Shown piece by piece: positions 25,511 to 35,554 of a DNA stretch of 64,000 nt. The DNA lies in the NCBI GenBank assembly GCA_002162795.1, contig MAAY01000023.1:19410-83409 (forward strand). Reading direction: 5' to 3'. Numbering within the stretch: position 1 is the stretch's first letter; every line of letters starts with the position of its first letter. Source of the stretch: Rhodobacterales bacterium 56_14_T64 (GTDB lineage: Bacteria; Pseudomonadota; Alphaproteobacteria; Rhodobacterales; Rhodobacteraceae). The notes under the pieces are model-generated. The model saw only the letters and a list, made by a program, of their open reading frames with translations, was not told the DNA's origin and searched no databases. A program made the translations under genes and the position numbers.

Positions 25511-26923
25511 ATGACACAAGATAAATGGAGCCAACTGAGGCAACGGTTGCTCAAGACGGTCGGTCAAAACAATTATACTACGTGGATCGAACCGCTGGAG
25601 TTTGATGTATTGGAGGGAGGCGTGGCTGTGTTTCACGTTCCGACCAATTTTATGGGGAACTACGTCAGTCAAAACTTTGCAGATTTGATTCTGCATGAGT
25701 TCACCATCTCCGGTGAGCCGGTGCAGCGTTTGTCGTTCAAAGTGGCTGCCAATTCTCCGGTCCGCCCGGCGCGCGCTCCCGAGCGTGCAGAGGAGCCCTT
25801 TGTGGAATTGACGAACCGGAACGCCGAGCTGGAAAATGCAGGCCCGGCTGTCACCAATTCCACTCAGAGTACAATGGACTCGCTGCAAGCTGCGCCGCTT
25901 GATCCGCGGTTCACTTTTGACAGCTTTGTCGTTGGTAAGCCCAACGAGTTGGCCCACGCGGCTGCCCGCCGGGTTGCCGAAGGTGGTCCCGTCACCTTCA
26001 ACCCGCTGGTGCTGTATGGTGGCGTTGGTCTGGGTAAAACTCACCTGATGCATGCCATCGCCTGGGAGCTGACCGCACGCAAGCCAGATCTGAATGTGCT
26101 GTATCTGTCGGCTGAGCAATTCATGTATCGTTTTGTTCAGGCCCTGCGTGAGCGGCGGATGATGGACTTTAAACACCTGTTCCGTTCGGTTGACGTGTTG
26201 ATGGTGGATGACGTCCAATTCATCGCCGGTAAGGGGTCAACTCAGGAGGAGTTCTTTCACACCTTCAATGCGCTGGTAGACCAGAACAAACAGATCATCA
26301 TTTCCGCCGACCGCGCGCCGGGAGAGATCAAGGATCTGGAGGACCGGGTGAAATCGCGTCTGCAATGTGGTTTGGTTGTTGATTTACACCCCACCGACTA
26401 TGAGCTGCGTCTTGGCATCCTTCAGACCAAAGTAAAGCAATATGGCGCTACCTATCCCGGCCTTCAGATCGCTAACGGTGTGCTGGAATTCCTGGCCCAT
26501 CGTATCTCGACCAACGTGCGGGTGCTTGAGGGCGCGCTGACCCGTCTGTTCGCCTTTGCCTCGCTGGTTGGGCGCGAGATTGATATGGATCTGACACAGG
26601 ATTGTCTGGCTGATGTGCTGCGGGCCTCCGAGCGCAAGATCACGGTCGAGGAAATCCAGCGTAAGGTGTCCGACTATTACAACATCCGCATGTCCGACAT
26701 CATTGGCCCCAAGCGCCTTCGCTCGTTCGCGCGGCCACGTCAGGTGGCGATGTATCTGTCCAAGCAGTTGACCAGCCGGTCCCTGCCGGAAATTGGCCGC
26801 CGTTTTGGCGGGCGTGACCACACCACAGTGATGCACGGTGTCAAACGGATCGAAGAGTTAAAGCAAACCGACGGCCAGATTGCTGAAGATGTCGAAATGC
26901 TGCGCCGCGCGCTGGAAGCATAA
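25511..26923 (+). CDS. dnaA: Chromosomal replication initiator DnaA
   Basis: 470 aa from ATG 25511, chosen because MTQDKWSQLRQRLLKTVGQNNYTTWIEPL matches DnaA domain I; 16 further in-frame residues upstream do not. Domain III AAA+ has Walker A GGVGLGKTHLMHAI and Walker B VLMVDDVQFI. Domain IV ends with the DNA-binding signature GRDHTTVMHGVKRIEEL. It binds ATP and DnaA boxes and unwinds the origin. It is followed by its own terminator, so dnaN is separately transcribed at least in part. Confidence 0.97.
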   Translation: MTQDKWSQLRQRLLKTVGQNNYTTWIEPLEFDVLEGGVAVFHVPTNFMGNYVSQNFADLILHEFTISGEPVQRLSFKVAANSPVRPARAPERAEEPFVELTNRNAELENAGPAVTNSTQSTMDSLQAAPLDPRFTFDSFVVGKPNELAHAAARRVAEGGPVTFNPLVLYGGVGLGKTHLMHAIAWELTARKPDLNVLYLSAEQFMYRFVQALRERRMMDFKHLFRSVDVLMVDDVQFIAGKGSTQEEFFHTFNALVDQNKQIIISADRAPGEIKDLEDRVKSRLQCGLVVDLHPTDYELRLGILQTKVKQYGATYPGLQIANGVLEFLAHRISTNVRVLEGALTRLFAFASLVGREIDMDLTQDCLADVLRASERKITVEEIQRKVSDYYNIRMSDIIGPKRLRSFARPRQVAMYLSKQLTSRSLPEIGRRFGGRDHTTVMHGVKRIEELKQTDGQIAEDVEMLRRALEA

Positions 26924-26942
26924 AGCAACTTATATGAAATGG

Positions 26943-26974
26943 CGGCCCCGGAGGGTATCCGGGGCCGTATTTTT
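26943..26974 (+). terminator. Terminator between dnaA and dnaN
   Basis: CGGCCCCGGA-GGGTA-TCCGGGGCCG is a perfect 10-bp stem followed by TATTTTT, 20 nt after the dnaA stop. It should uncouple dnaA from dnaN transcription. Confidence 0.88.
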
Positions 26975-27130
26975 GGGCCATATCGCAACGGTTTCCATGC
27001 AATGAGGCGGATGCGGCGCTGTGCCTCTTGACGGCCCGGCCCTTCCCCTGAACAAATTCATGAAAAGCCTTGTGCCGCATGGGTAAAACGTTAGTTTGCC
27101 CTTCCTGGCCATTCGCAGAGGATTGAGGGA

Positions 27131-28249
27131 ATGAAGATCAGTATCGAACGTGGCGCCCTGCTAAAGGCAGTGTCCCAGGCCCAATCAGTTGTGGAACGCC
27201 GCAATACCATCCCCATTCTTGCGAATGTTCTGATCGAGGCCGAAGGTGATCAGGTGCAGTTCCGCGCCACCGATCTGGATATCGAAGTGGTCGACAAGGC
27301 GGTTGCGCAGGTCGAGCGGGCTGGTGCGACCACGGTGTCTGCCACCACTCTGCATGAGATTGTCCGAAAATTGCCGGATGGCGCTCTGGTTTCCTTGTCT
27401 GCTGATGCTGCCACAGGGCGGCTGACGGTTGAGGCAGGGCGCTCAAATTTCTCATTGGCAACATTGCCGCGCGAAGATTTTCCGGTGATGGCCTCGTCTG
27501 AATATCAGTCGAATTTCTCTGCCAAGGCTGGCATGTTACGACGGCTGTTTGATAAATCGAAATTCGCCATTTCCACCGAAGAAACCCGCTATTATCTGAA
27601 CGGCGTTTATATGCATGTTTCGGATGGTGACGGCGGTAAGGTACTGCGCTGTGTGGCGACTGATGGTCACCGTCTGGCCCGGATCGACGCTGATTTGCCT
27701 GCCGACGCGCTCGACATGCCCGGTGTTATCGTGCCGCGTAAGACAGTGGGTGAGCTGCGTAAGTTGCTGGATGACGACGATATGGAAATCGCGGTTTCGG
27801 TCAGTGAGACCAAGGTGCGTTTTGCCACCCCGGATATCACGCTGACCTCGAAAGTGATTGACGGAACATTCCCCGATTACACTCGGGTCATTCCACAGGG
27901 CAACACCCGCCGTTTGGAAGTGGATGCCAAAGAATTCGCCCAAGCCGTAGACCGGGTCGCCACTGTGTCATCGGAACGCTCGCGCGCGGTCAAGCTGCAG
28001 CTGGATGAAGACCGGCTGATCTTGTCGGTCAACGCGCCCGACAGTGGCGCCGCTGAAGAAGAGCTGGCCGTGGCCTATAGCGATGAGCCGCTGGAAATTG
28101 GTTTTAACGCCAAATACCTGCTGGAAATTGCCAATCAGGTGGATCGCGAGAACGCGGTGTTTATGTTCAACTCCTCGGGTGATCCGACGTTGATGCGCGA
28201 AGGTAGTGACCAAAGCGCGGTTTACGTCGTGATGCCGATGCGGGTTTGA
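27131..28249 (+). CDS. dnaN: DNA polymerase III beta subunit (sliding clamp)
   Basis: 372 aa, the usual clamp length. It begins MKISIERGALLKAVSQAQSVVERRNTIPILANVL and has RYYLNGVYMHV and GHRLA in the central domain. It ends VYVVMPMRV, the conserved C-terminus that lines the client-binding pocket (MPMR). It forms a ring-shaped homodimer that tethers polymerase and repair proteins to DNA. It lies about 200 bp after dnaA and 60 bp before recF. Confidence 0.98.
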   Translation: MKISIERGALLKAVSQAQSVVERRNTIPILANVLIEAEGDQVQFRATDLDIEVVDKAVAQVERAGATTVSATTLHEIVRKLPDGALVSLSADAATGRLTVEAGRSNFSLATLPREDFPVMASSEYQSNFSAKAGMLRRLFDKSKFAISTEETRYYLNGVYMHVSDGDGGKVLRCVATDGHRLARIDADLPADALDMPGVIVPRKTVGELRKLLDDDDMEIAVSVSETKVRFATPDITLTSKVIDGTFPDYTRVIPQGNTRRLEVDAKEFAQAVDRVATVSSERSRAVKLQLDEDRLILSVNAPDSGAAEEELAVAYSDEPLEIGFNAKYLLEIANQVDRENAVFMFNSSGDPTLMREGSDQSAVYVVMPMRV

Positions 28250-28265
28250 TCGCCTGACGGCGATG

Positions 28266-28302
28266 CCTCCGGCGGAGGTATTTTTAACAAGAAGAAATGA
28301 GG
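28266..28302 (+). repeat. Dispersed hairpin-TATTT-AAGAAGAA motif, copy A (dnaN-recF)
   Basis: CCTCC-GGC-GGAGG hairpin followed by TATTTTT and AACAAGAAGAAATGAGG, filling most of the dnaN-recF gap. The hairpin plus T-run resembles a weak terminator, and the purine-rich tail lies just before the recF start. Related copies sit at 55265, 62200 and, more loosely, 20359. Confidence 0.6.
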
Positions 28303-28309
28303 CCGGGCG

Positions 28310-29407
28310 ATGTTGGCTCTGACCGCGTTGACCCTGTCGCATTTTCGCTCGCATAAGCGGGCGGAGTTGAAGTTGGATGGCCGCCCGGTGGCCATTCATG
28401 GCGCCAATGGCGCGGGCAAGACCAATATTCTGGAAGCGGTGTCATTGTTCTCGCCAGGGCGTGGCTTGCGCCGAGCAGGGGCCGCCGATATGGCACGACG
28501 GGCTGAGGCGCTGGGCTGGAAGCTGACCGGGCAATTGCAGGCTCCGAGCCAGATTTACGAGATCGATATTTGGTCCGAGGCAGGTGCGTCGCGGCAAGTG
28601 CGGATCGATGGCAAGGCCGCCAACCAGATTGCGCTGGGTAAAATCTGCCGGGTGGTCTGGTTGGTGCCTGCAATGGACCGGCTGTGGATCGAGGCGGCTG
28701 AGGGGCGGCGGCGGTTTCTAGACCGTATTGCGCTGAGTTTTGACCCCAACCATGCCGAAGCAACTCTGGCTTATGAAAAATCCATGCGCGAGCGCAATCG
28801 TCTACTGAAGGAGCAGGTGCGCGATCCGGCCTGGTATCGGGTGCTGGAAACGCAGATGGCGGTGGCGGGAAATCGGGTGCATCAGGCGCGGCTGCAAGCC
28901 TTAGAGCATTTGCAACAAGCACAGGCTGAGGCGGAAACCGCATTTCCGATTGCCGAATTGGAGTTGGTCCAGAGCGAAGGGACGATGCCGGGCAGCGAGG
29001 ACGATTTGCGCGAGGCGCTGGCGGAAAGTCGGTTCCGTGACTTGGCTGCGGGCCGCAGCCTGGTCGGGCCGCACCGCAGCGATTTGATTGGCAGCTATGC
29101 GGCCAAGGGCGTGGCCGCCAAGGACTGTTCTACCGGCGAGCAAAAGGCCTTGCTTGTATCGCTGATCCTGGCCAATGCCCGGGCGCTGGCGCAGATGGAA
29201 GGGGCGCCACCGATGTTGCTGCTGGACGAGGTGGCGGCGCATTTGGACGCCACGCGTTGCGCTGCTTTGTATGATGAAATCTGTGGTCTTGGTGCTCAGG
29301 CCTGGATGACCGGCACCGGGCCGGAGCTGTTTGCAGCCTTGGGAGACCGGGCTCAGATGTTGCGGGTGACCGAGGCCGACGGGTTGTCGCAAGTCCACCT
29401 GACGTGA
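28310..29407 (+). CDS. recF: DNA replication and repair protein RecF
   Basis: 365 aa SMC-like ATPase. Walker A is HGANGAGKTNILEAV near residue 26, the signature motif is DCSTGEQKALLVSLILANAR, and Walker B is MLLLDEVAAHLD. RecF loads RecA at gapped DNA together with RecO and RecR. Its TGA stop overlaps the GTG start of the next gene (LysE-type) in GTGA, an unusual downstream partner for recF. Confidence 0.96.
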   Translation: MLALTALTLSHFRSHKRAELKLDGRPVAIHGANGAGKTNILEAVSLFSPGRGLRRAGAADMARRAEALGWKLTGQLQAPSQIYEIDIWSEAGASRQVRIDGKAANQIALGKICRVVWLVPAMDRLWIEAAEGRRRFLDRIALSFDPNHAEATLAYEKSMRERNRLLKEQVRDPAWYRVLETQMAVAGNRVHQARLQALEHLQQAQAEAETAFPIAELELVQSEGTMPGSEDDLREALAESRFRDLAAGRSLVGPHRSDLIGSYAAKGVAAKDCSTGEQKALLVSLILANARALAQMEGAPPMLLLDEVAAHLDATRCAALYDEICGLGAQAWMTGTGPELFAALGDRAQMLRVTEADGLSQVHLT

Positions 29408-30024
29408 GCATCTCAGTCTGGGATTTGGCGCTTTATGCTGGGGCGTTATTTGTGCTGTTCCTGACGCCGGGGCCGGTGTGGTTGGCGCTGATGGCGCGAT
29501 CTGTGTCTGGTGGGTTTCATGCTGCCTGGCCGCTGGCGTTGGGGGTGGCTTGCGGTGATATTCTGTGGCCGCTGGTGGCGGTTGCGGGGATGTCCTGGCT
29601 GATTTCCGAGGTGTCCGGGATAATGACAGTGCTACGCTGGGCCGCCTGCCTGATGTTCCTAGTTATGGGCCTTTTGCTGATCCGTCATGCGGGGGACGGG
29701 GTGCAAGAGAACCGAGCGCTGACCCGACCTGGAGCCTGGGCTGGATTTCTGGCCGGGGTGGCAGTGATTCTGAGTAACCCTAAGGCGATCTTGTTCTACA
29801 TGGGACTGTTGCCGGGATTCTTTGACCTGTCGCAATTGACCAGGTGGGATGTGGCGGCGATTGTCACCCTGTCGTTCCTGGTGCCGCTGCTGGGAAATCT
29901 GGCACTGGCGGGATCCATCCATTATCTGCGCCAATACATCGCCTCGCCGAGGGTGTTGCGGCGAATCAACTATGTATCTGCAGGCTTGCTGATGTGCGTC
30001 GGACTGGCAATCCCGCTACTTTAA
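29404..30024 (+). CDS. LysE/RhtB-family amino-acid exporter
   Basis: 206 aa, starting with GTG inside the recF stop. It has about six membrane segments and the family N-terminus LFLTPGPVWLALMARSVSGG (FxxxPGP), then GVACGDILWPLVAV and AVILSNPKAILFYMGLLPGFF. It exports amino acids or small metabolites such as homoserine lactone analogues; substrate unknown. Its stop codon overlaps that of the convergent TetR gene within TTAA. Confidence 0.88.
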   Translation: MSISVWDLALYAGALFVLFLTPGPVWLALMARSVSGGFHAAWPLALGVACGDILWPLVAVAGMSWLISEVSGIMTVLRWAACLMFLVMGLLLIRHAGDGVQENRALTRPGAWAGFLAGVAVILSNPKAILFYMGLLPGFFDLSQLTRWDVAAIVTLSFLVPLLGNLALAGSIHYLRQYIASPRVLRRINYVSAGLLMCVGLAIPLL

Positions 30025-30617
30025 ACTGCGGGTCGCAGCCAAACCTGCAGGAAAGGCTCCAGCGCCGTGGATGGTGTGTCGATGTTATCATGTTCCGTGC
30101 AGAACCACAGGGCCAGAACGTGGTTCAAAAAGGCCTGAATGCCCTCGGCCAGCATCTCTGAAGATGTGTCGTTGCGGACTATACCCACCTGTTGCATCTC
30201 GCTTAACCAGCTAGCGAATAGAGTGATCTGCCTGACAAATCCTGCGGTTATCACCTCGTCCACCTGTGCCCCGGTGGAGCCGGAGTAGCGCAACAGCACG
30301 TCAAAGATGACCCTGTCGGTGCCAATAAACGACAACAACGGTTCCAGGTGGTGTGTGATTTCGTCGATCGAGTGAGGTACGCCTTTTGCTTCCATTTGAT
30401 CAAGGTGACCCATCACCTGCGCGCCGATCAGCACCGCAAGCAACCCGTCTTTGTCCTTGAAATGGGAGAATAGCGTGCCCTTGGCAACACCGGTCTGTTC
30501 TACAACGTCTTCAACGCGCAGGGCCGAATAGCCCTGAGTGGTGACGATTTGTGTAGCGACCTCGAGCAGTTTTGCGCGGGTTTGAAGCCGTCTTTGTTGT
30601 GGTGCGCGCGTCTTCAC
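30021..30617 (-). CDS. TetR-family transcriptional repressor
   Basis: 198 aa. The N-terminal HTH (LLEVATQIVTTQGYSALRVEDVVEQTGVAKGTLFSHFKDKDGLLAVLI) is textbook TetR, and the C-terminal ~130 residues are the helical ligand-binding part. It is divergent from a flavodoxin-fold oxidoreductase, with two copies of TGACCATGGTCA in the shared gap. It therefore most likely represses itself and that gene until an inducing quinone or electrophile binds; this is inference from layout. Confidence 0.88.
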   Translation of the reverse strand: MKTRAPQQRRLQTRAKLLEVATQIVTTQGYSALRVEDVVEQTGVAKGTLFSHFKDKDGLLAVLIGAQVMGHLDQMEAKGVPHSIDEITHHLEPLLSFIGTDRVIFDVLLRYSGSTGAQVDEVITAGFVRQITLFASWLSEMQQVGIVRNDTSSEMLAEGIQAFLNHVLALWFCTEHDNIDTPSTALEPFLQVWLRPAV

Positions 30618-30636
30618 GAGGATGTTACCTGTTTAT

Positions 30637-30686
30637 AATTGACCATGGTCAATTTACCTTCGTATAAAATGACCATGGTCAATTTA
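30637..30686. promoter_or_regulatory. Tandem TetR operators
   Basis: AATTGACCATGGTCAATT (30637-30654) is a perfect 18-bp palindrome. Exactly 30 bp downstream, centre to centre, TGACCATGGTCA (30670-30681) recurs with the same AATTTA tail. Three helical turns put both sites on the same face of DNA. Together they cover the gap between the divergent tetR and oxidoreductase starts. Confidence 0.82.
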
Positions 30687-30701
30687 GATTCGGAGCTCAA
30701 G

Positions 30702-31295
30702 ATGCACAACCACAAGATTTTAATCCTGAACGGTCACCCCGGTGCCTCCTCACTGTCGAAATCCCTATGCCAAGCCTATATGGACGCCGCCGAAATGCAA
30801 GGCCACACAGTGCGGTTTCATGATCTGTCCGACATGTCATTTGACCTGGATTATGGGCAGAGCGGATACTCCGACCCAAAGCCTCTGGAGCCAGATCTGG
30901 AGACGTTCCTGAGTGATGTGGAGTGGGCCAGCCATGTAGTTCTTGCGACGCCGCTCTGGTGGGGAGGGATCCCTGCAAAATTGAAAGGGTTGTTTGATCG
31001 CGTCCTGCTACCAGGGCGGGCTTTTGACACCCGAAACACCAATATTCTGGGCGTTCCAAAGCCAATGTTGACGGGGAAAACGGCCCGCGTATTGCTGACA
31101 TCGGACACGCCTCCACTGCTGCTACGGTTGTTTTATGGAAATGCGGTGAAGAAAATTCTCAGCCGTCAGATTCTGGGTTTTGTGGGAATTACACCCACCC
31201 GTTTTGTGTCCTTTGCGCCTGCCACCGATGCAAATGACGCCAAGGTAAAAACATGGTTGGACCGTGCCGCAAGTCTGGGCGCAAAAGCGGCTTGA
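30702..31295 (+). CDS. Flavodoxin-fold NAD(P)H-dependent oxidoreductase
   Basis: 197 aa from ATG 30702 with GGAG 6 nt upstream; the frame extends into the operators and those starts are rejected. The fold is that of the NQO1/MdaB/KefF family: KILILNGHPGASSLSKSLCQAYMDAA at the FMN-binding N-terminus, then VVLATPLWWGGIPAKLKGLFDRVLLPG. It probably reduces quinones or other electrophiles by two electrons. It is divergent from the TetR gene with tandem operators. With LysE and TetR it forms a three-gene insert between recF and gyrB. Confidence 0.86.
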   Translation: MHNHKILILNGHPGASSLSKSLCQAYMDAAEMQGHTVRFHDLSDMSFDLDYGQSGYSDPKPLEPDLETFLSDVEWASHVVLATPLWWGGIPAKLKGLFDRVLLPGRAFDTRNTNILGVPKPMLTGKTARVLLTSDTPPLLLRLFYGNAVKKILSRQILGFVGITPTRFVSFAPATDANDAKVKTWLDRAASLGAKAA

Positions 31296-33797
<2,502 letters not shown>

Positions 33798-33838
33798 TTT
33801 GGCGCCTGTGCCTCAGAGCTGAAAACACCCAAAATGAA

Positions 33839-33867
33839 ATGGCCACCTGATTGGGTGGCCATTTTTG
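33839..33867 (+). terminator. Terminator after gyrB
   Basis: ATGGCCACC-TGATT-GGGTGGCCAT is a 9-10-bp stem followed by TTTTGTT, 42 nt after the gyrB stop. It also reaches the stop of the convergent trhO gene. Confidence 0.88.
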
Positions 33868-34779
33868 TTACGCTGTAATGGTGCCCGGATGATCCTTGCG
33901 GCGCTCACGGGTCAGCATAATTTGTTTCTGTCGTTCTCGGAACCGCATTTTGTCCTTGTCCGAGGTGTCATCGATACACTGATGGCAGGACACACCATGT
34001 TCAAACGCTGGATTATTGGTGTCTTCGGGAGCAATAGGCCGACGGCATCCATGGCACAATTCATGGGGGCCAATTTTCAACCCGTGACCCACCGAGACGC
34101 GGCTGTCGAAGACAAAACACTCACCTTGCCAGGTGCTGTCCTCGGCGGGCGTTTCTTCCAAATAGCGCAGAATCCCACCTTTGAGGTGATAGACATCCTC
34201 GACGCCTTCTCCGATCAGGTAGTTGGTCGACTTCTCGCAACGAATACCGCCGGTGCAGAACATCGCGACCCGCTTGTTGTGAAAGCGGTCCTTGTTTTGT
34301 GCCCACCATTCCGGGAATTGCCCAAAAGTTTCGGTCTTGGGGTCGATGGCGCCCTCAAAGGTACCAATACCCACTTCGTAGTCATTGCGAGTGTCGATCA
34401 CCACCACATCGTCTGCCTGGATCAGTGCGTTCCAATCCTCGGGCTCGACATAATGGCCGACATGCGCCTTGGGATCGACGTCTGGTTGACCCATGGTGAC
34501 GATCTCTTTCTTGACCCGCACCTTCATCTTGCCAAACGGCGGGTGCTCGCTGTGGGCTTCCTTCCACTCAAGATCGGCGCAGCCGGGCAGGGCTTTGATG
34601 TGGGCCAAAACCGCATCGATGCCGGAACGTGGTCCGGCGATGGTGCCGTTGACGCCTTCACCGGCCAGCAGTAACGAGCCTTCGACGTCATGTGCCTGGC
34701 ACAGTTCAAGCAACGCCGGTTTGATGGCGGCGGGATCAGAAAAGCGGGTGAAGTGGTATAGGGCGCAAATTACATACAT
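33868..34779 (-). CDS. trhO: tRNA uridine(34) hydroxylase (rhodanese-like, YceA family)
   Basis: 303 aa from the ATG at 34779, where MYVICALYHFTRFSD matches the family start; an in-frame ATG at 34821 adds 14 residues. Domains: an N-terminal acylphosphatase-like part, then a rhodanese with the catalytic CTGGIRCEKST loop, then a C-terminal cysteine-rich segment (CHGCRRPI, CHQC). TrhO makes 5-hydroxyuridine at the wobble position of tRNAs together with prephenate-dependent steps. Divergent from pncA. Confidence 0.92.
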   Translation of the reverse strand: MYVICALYHFTRFSDPAAIKPALLELCQAHDVEGSLLLAGEGVNGTIAGPRSGIDAVLAHIKALPGCADLEWKEAHSEHPPFGKMKVRVKKEIVTMGQPDVDPKAHVGHYVEPEDWNALIQADDVVVIDTRNDYEVGIGTFEGAIDPKTETFGQFPEWWAQNKDRFHNKRVAMFCTGGIRCEKSTNYLIGEGVEDVYHLKGGILRYLEETPAEDSTWQGECFVFDSRVSVGHGLKIGPHELCHGCRRPIAPEDTNNPAFEHGVSCHQCIDDTSDKDKMRFRERQKQIMLTRERRKDHPGTITA

Positions 34780-34890
34780 ACGCAGCGAATAATCCGATGA
34801 CACCTTGGTTTCAAGGGGCACATTGACCTAGTATCCGCCATTCGCCAGAGGCTCGACCCTTGGCTATGCGGGACAGAGCAGGAGATCCAA

Positions 34891-35484
34891 ATGACCAAAG
34901 CCCTTATCGTCATCGACGTCCAGAAGGATTTTTGCCCCGGTGGCGCGCTGGCTGTGCCTGGCGGTGATGAAATTGTGCCGGTGATCAATGAAATGATGGC
35001 GGGTTTCGATGCGGTGATTCTGACTCAGGACTGGCACCCGAGTGGGCATTCGTCATTCGCGTCGTCCCATGTTGGAAAAGCACCTTTCGAGACCACACAG
35101 ATGCCCTATGGCACCCAGGTTTTATGGCCAGAACATTGTGTTCAGGGCACAAGCGGAGCAGCATTTCATCCAGATCTGCGCCGGGATGCGGACCTAATTA
35201 TTCGCAAAGGATATCGGCCTCATATCGATAGTTATTCCGCCTTCTTTGAGAACGACCAAACCACCCCGACCGGATTGCAAGGCTACCTAAAAGATCGCGG
35301 CATCAATGACTTGACTATGGTAGGGTTGGCCACGGATTTTTGCGTTGCCTTCTCGGCGCTGGACGCAATCCGGCTGGAATTTGCCGTCCGGGTGGAGCTT
35401 GCGGCATGTCGTGCAATCGATATGGATGGATCTTTGAACACAGCGCTGAAAAATATGAAAAACGCCGAAGTGTCCTTAGGCTAA
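34891..35484 (+). CDS. pncA: Nicotinamidase
   Basis: 197 aa isochorismatase-fold amidase. Catalytic Asp is in VIDVQKDFCPGGALAV, the metal site Asp/His/His in QDWHPSGHSSFAS, and the nucleophile Cys in VGLATDFCVAFSALDA. It deamidates nicotinamide to nicotinate. pncB, which uses nicotinate, follows 2.4 kb downstream on the same strand, with a hybrid histidine kinase gene between the two. Confidence 0.95.
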   Translation: MTKALIVIDVQKDFCPGGALAVPGGDEIVPVINEMMAGFDAVILTQDWHPSGHSSFASSHVGKAPFETTQMPYGTQVLWPEHCVQGTSGAAFHPDLRRDADLIIRKGYRPHIDSYSAFFENDQTTPTGLQGYLKDRGINDLTMVGLATDFCVAFSALDAIRLEFAVRVELAACRAIDMDGSLNTALKNMKNAEVSLG

Positions 35485-35554
35485 ATGTGAGTCTCCAAAT
35501 ATTAACATCGTTCCTCTAGACAGTTCGTAGTGGCAATAATACCAAGGCTTGGCA

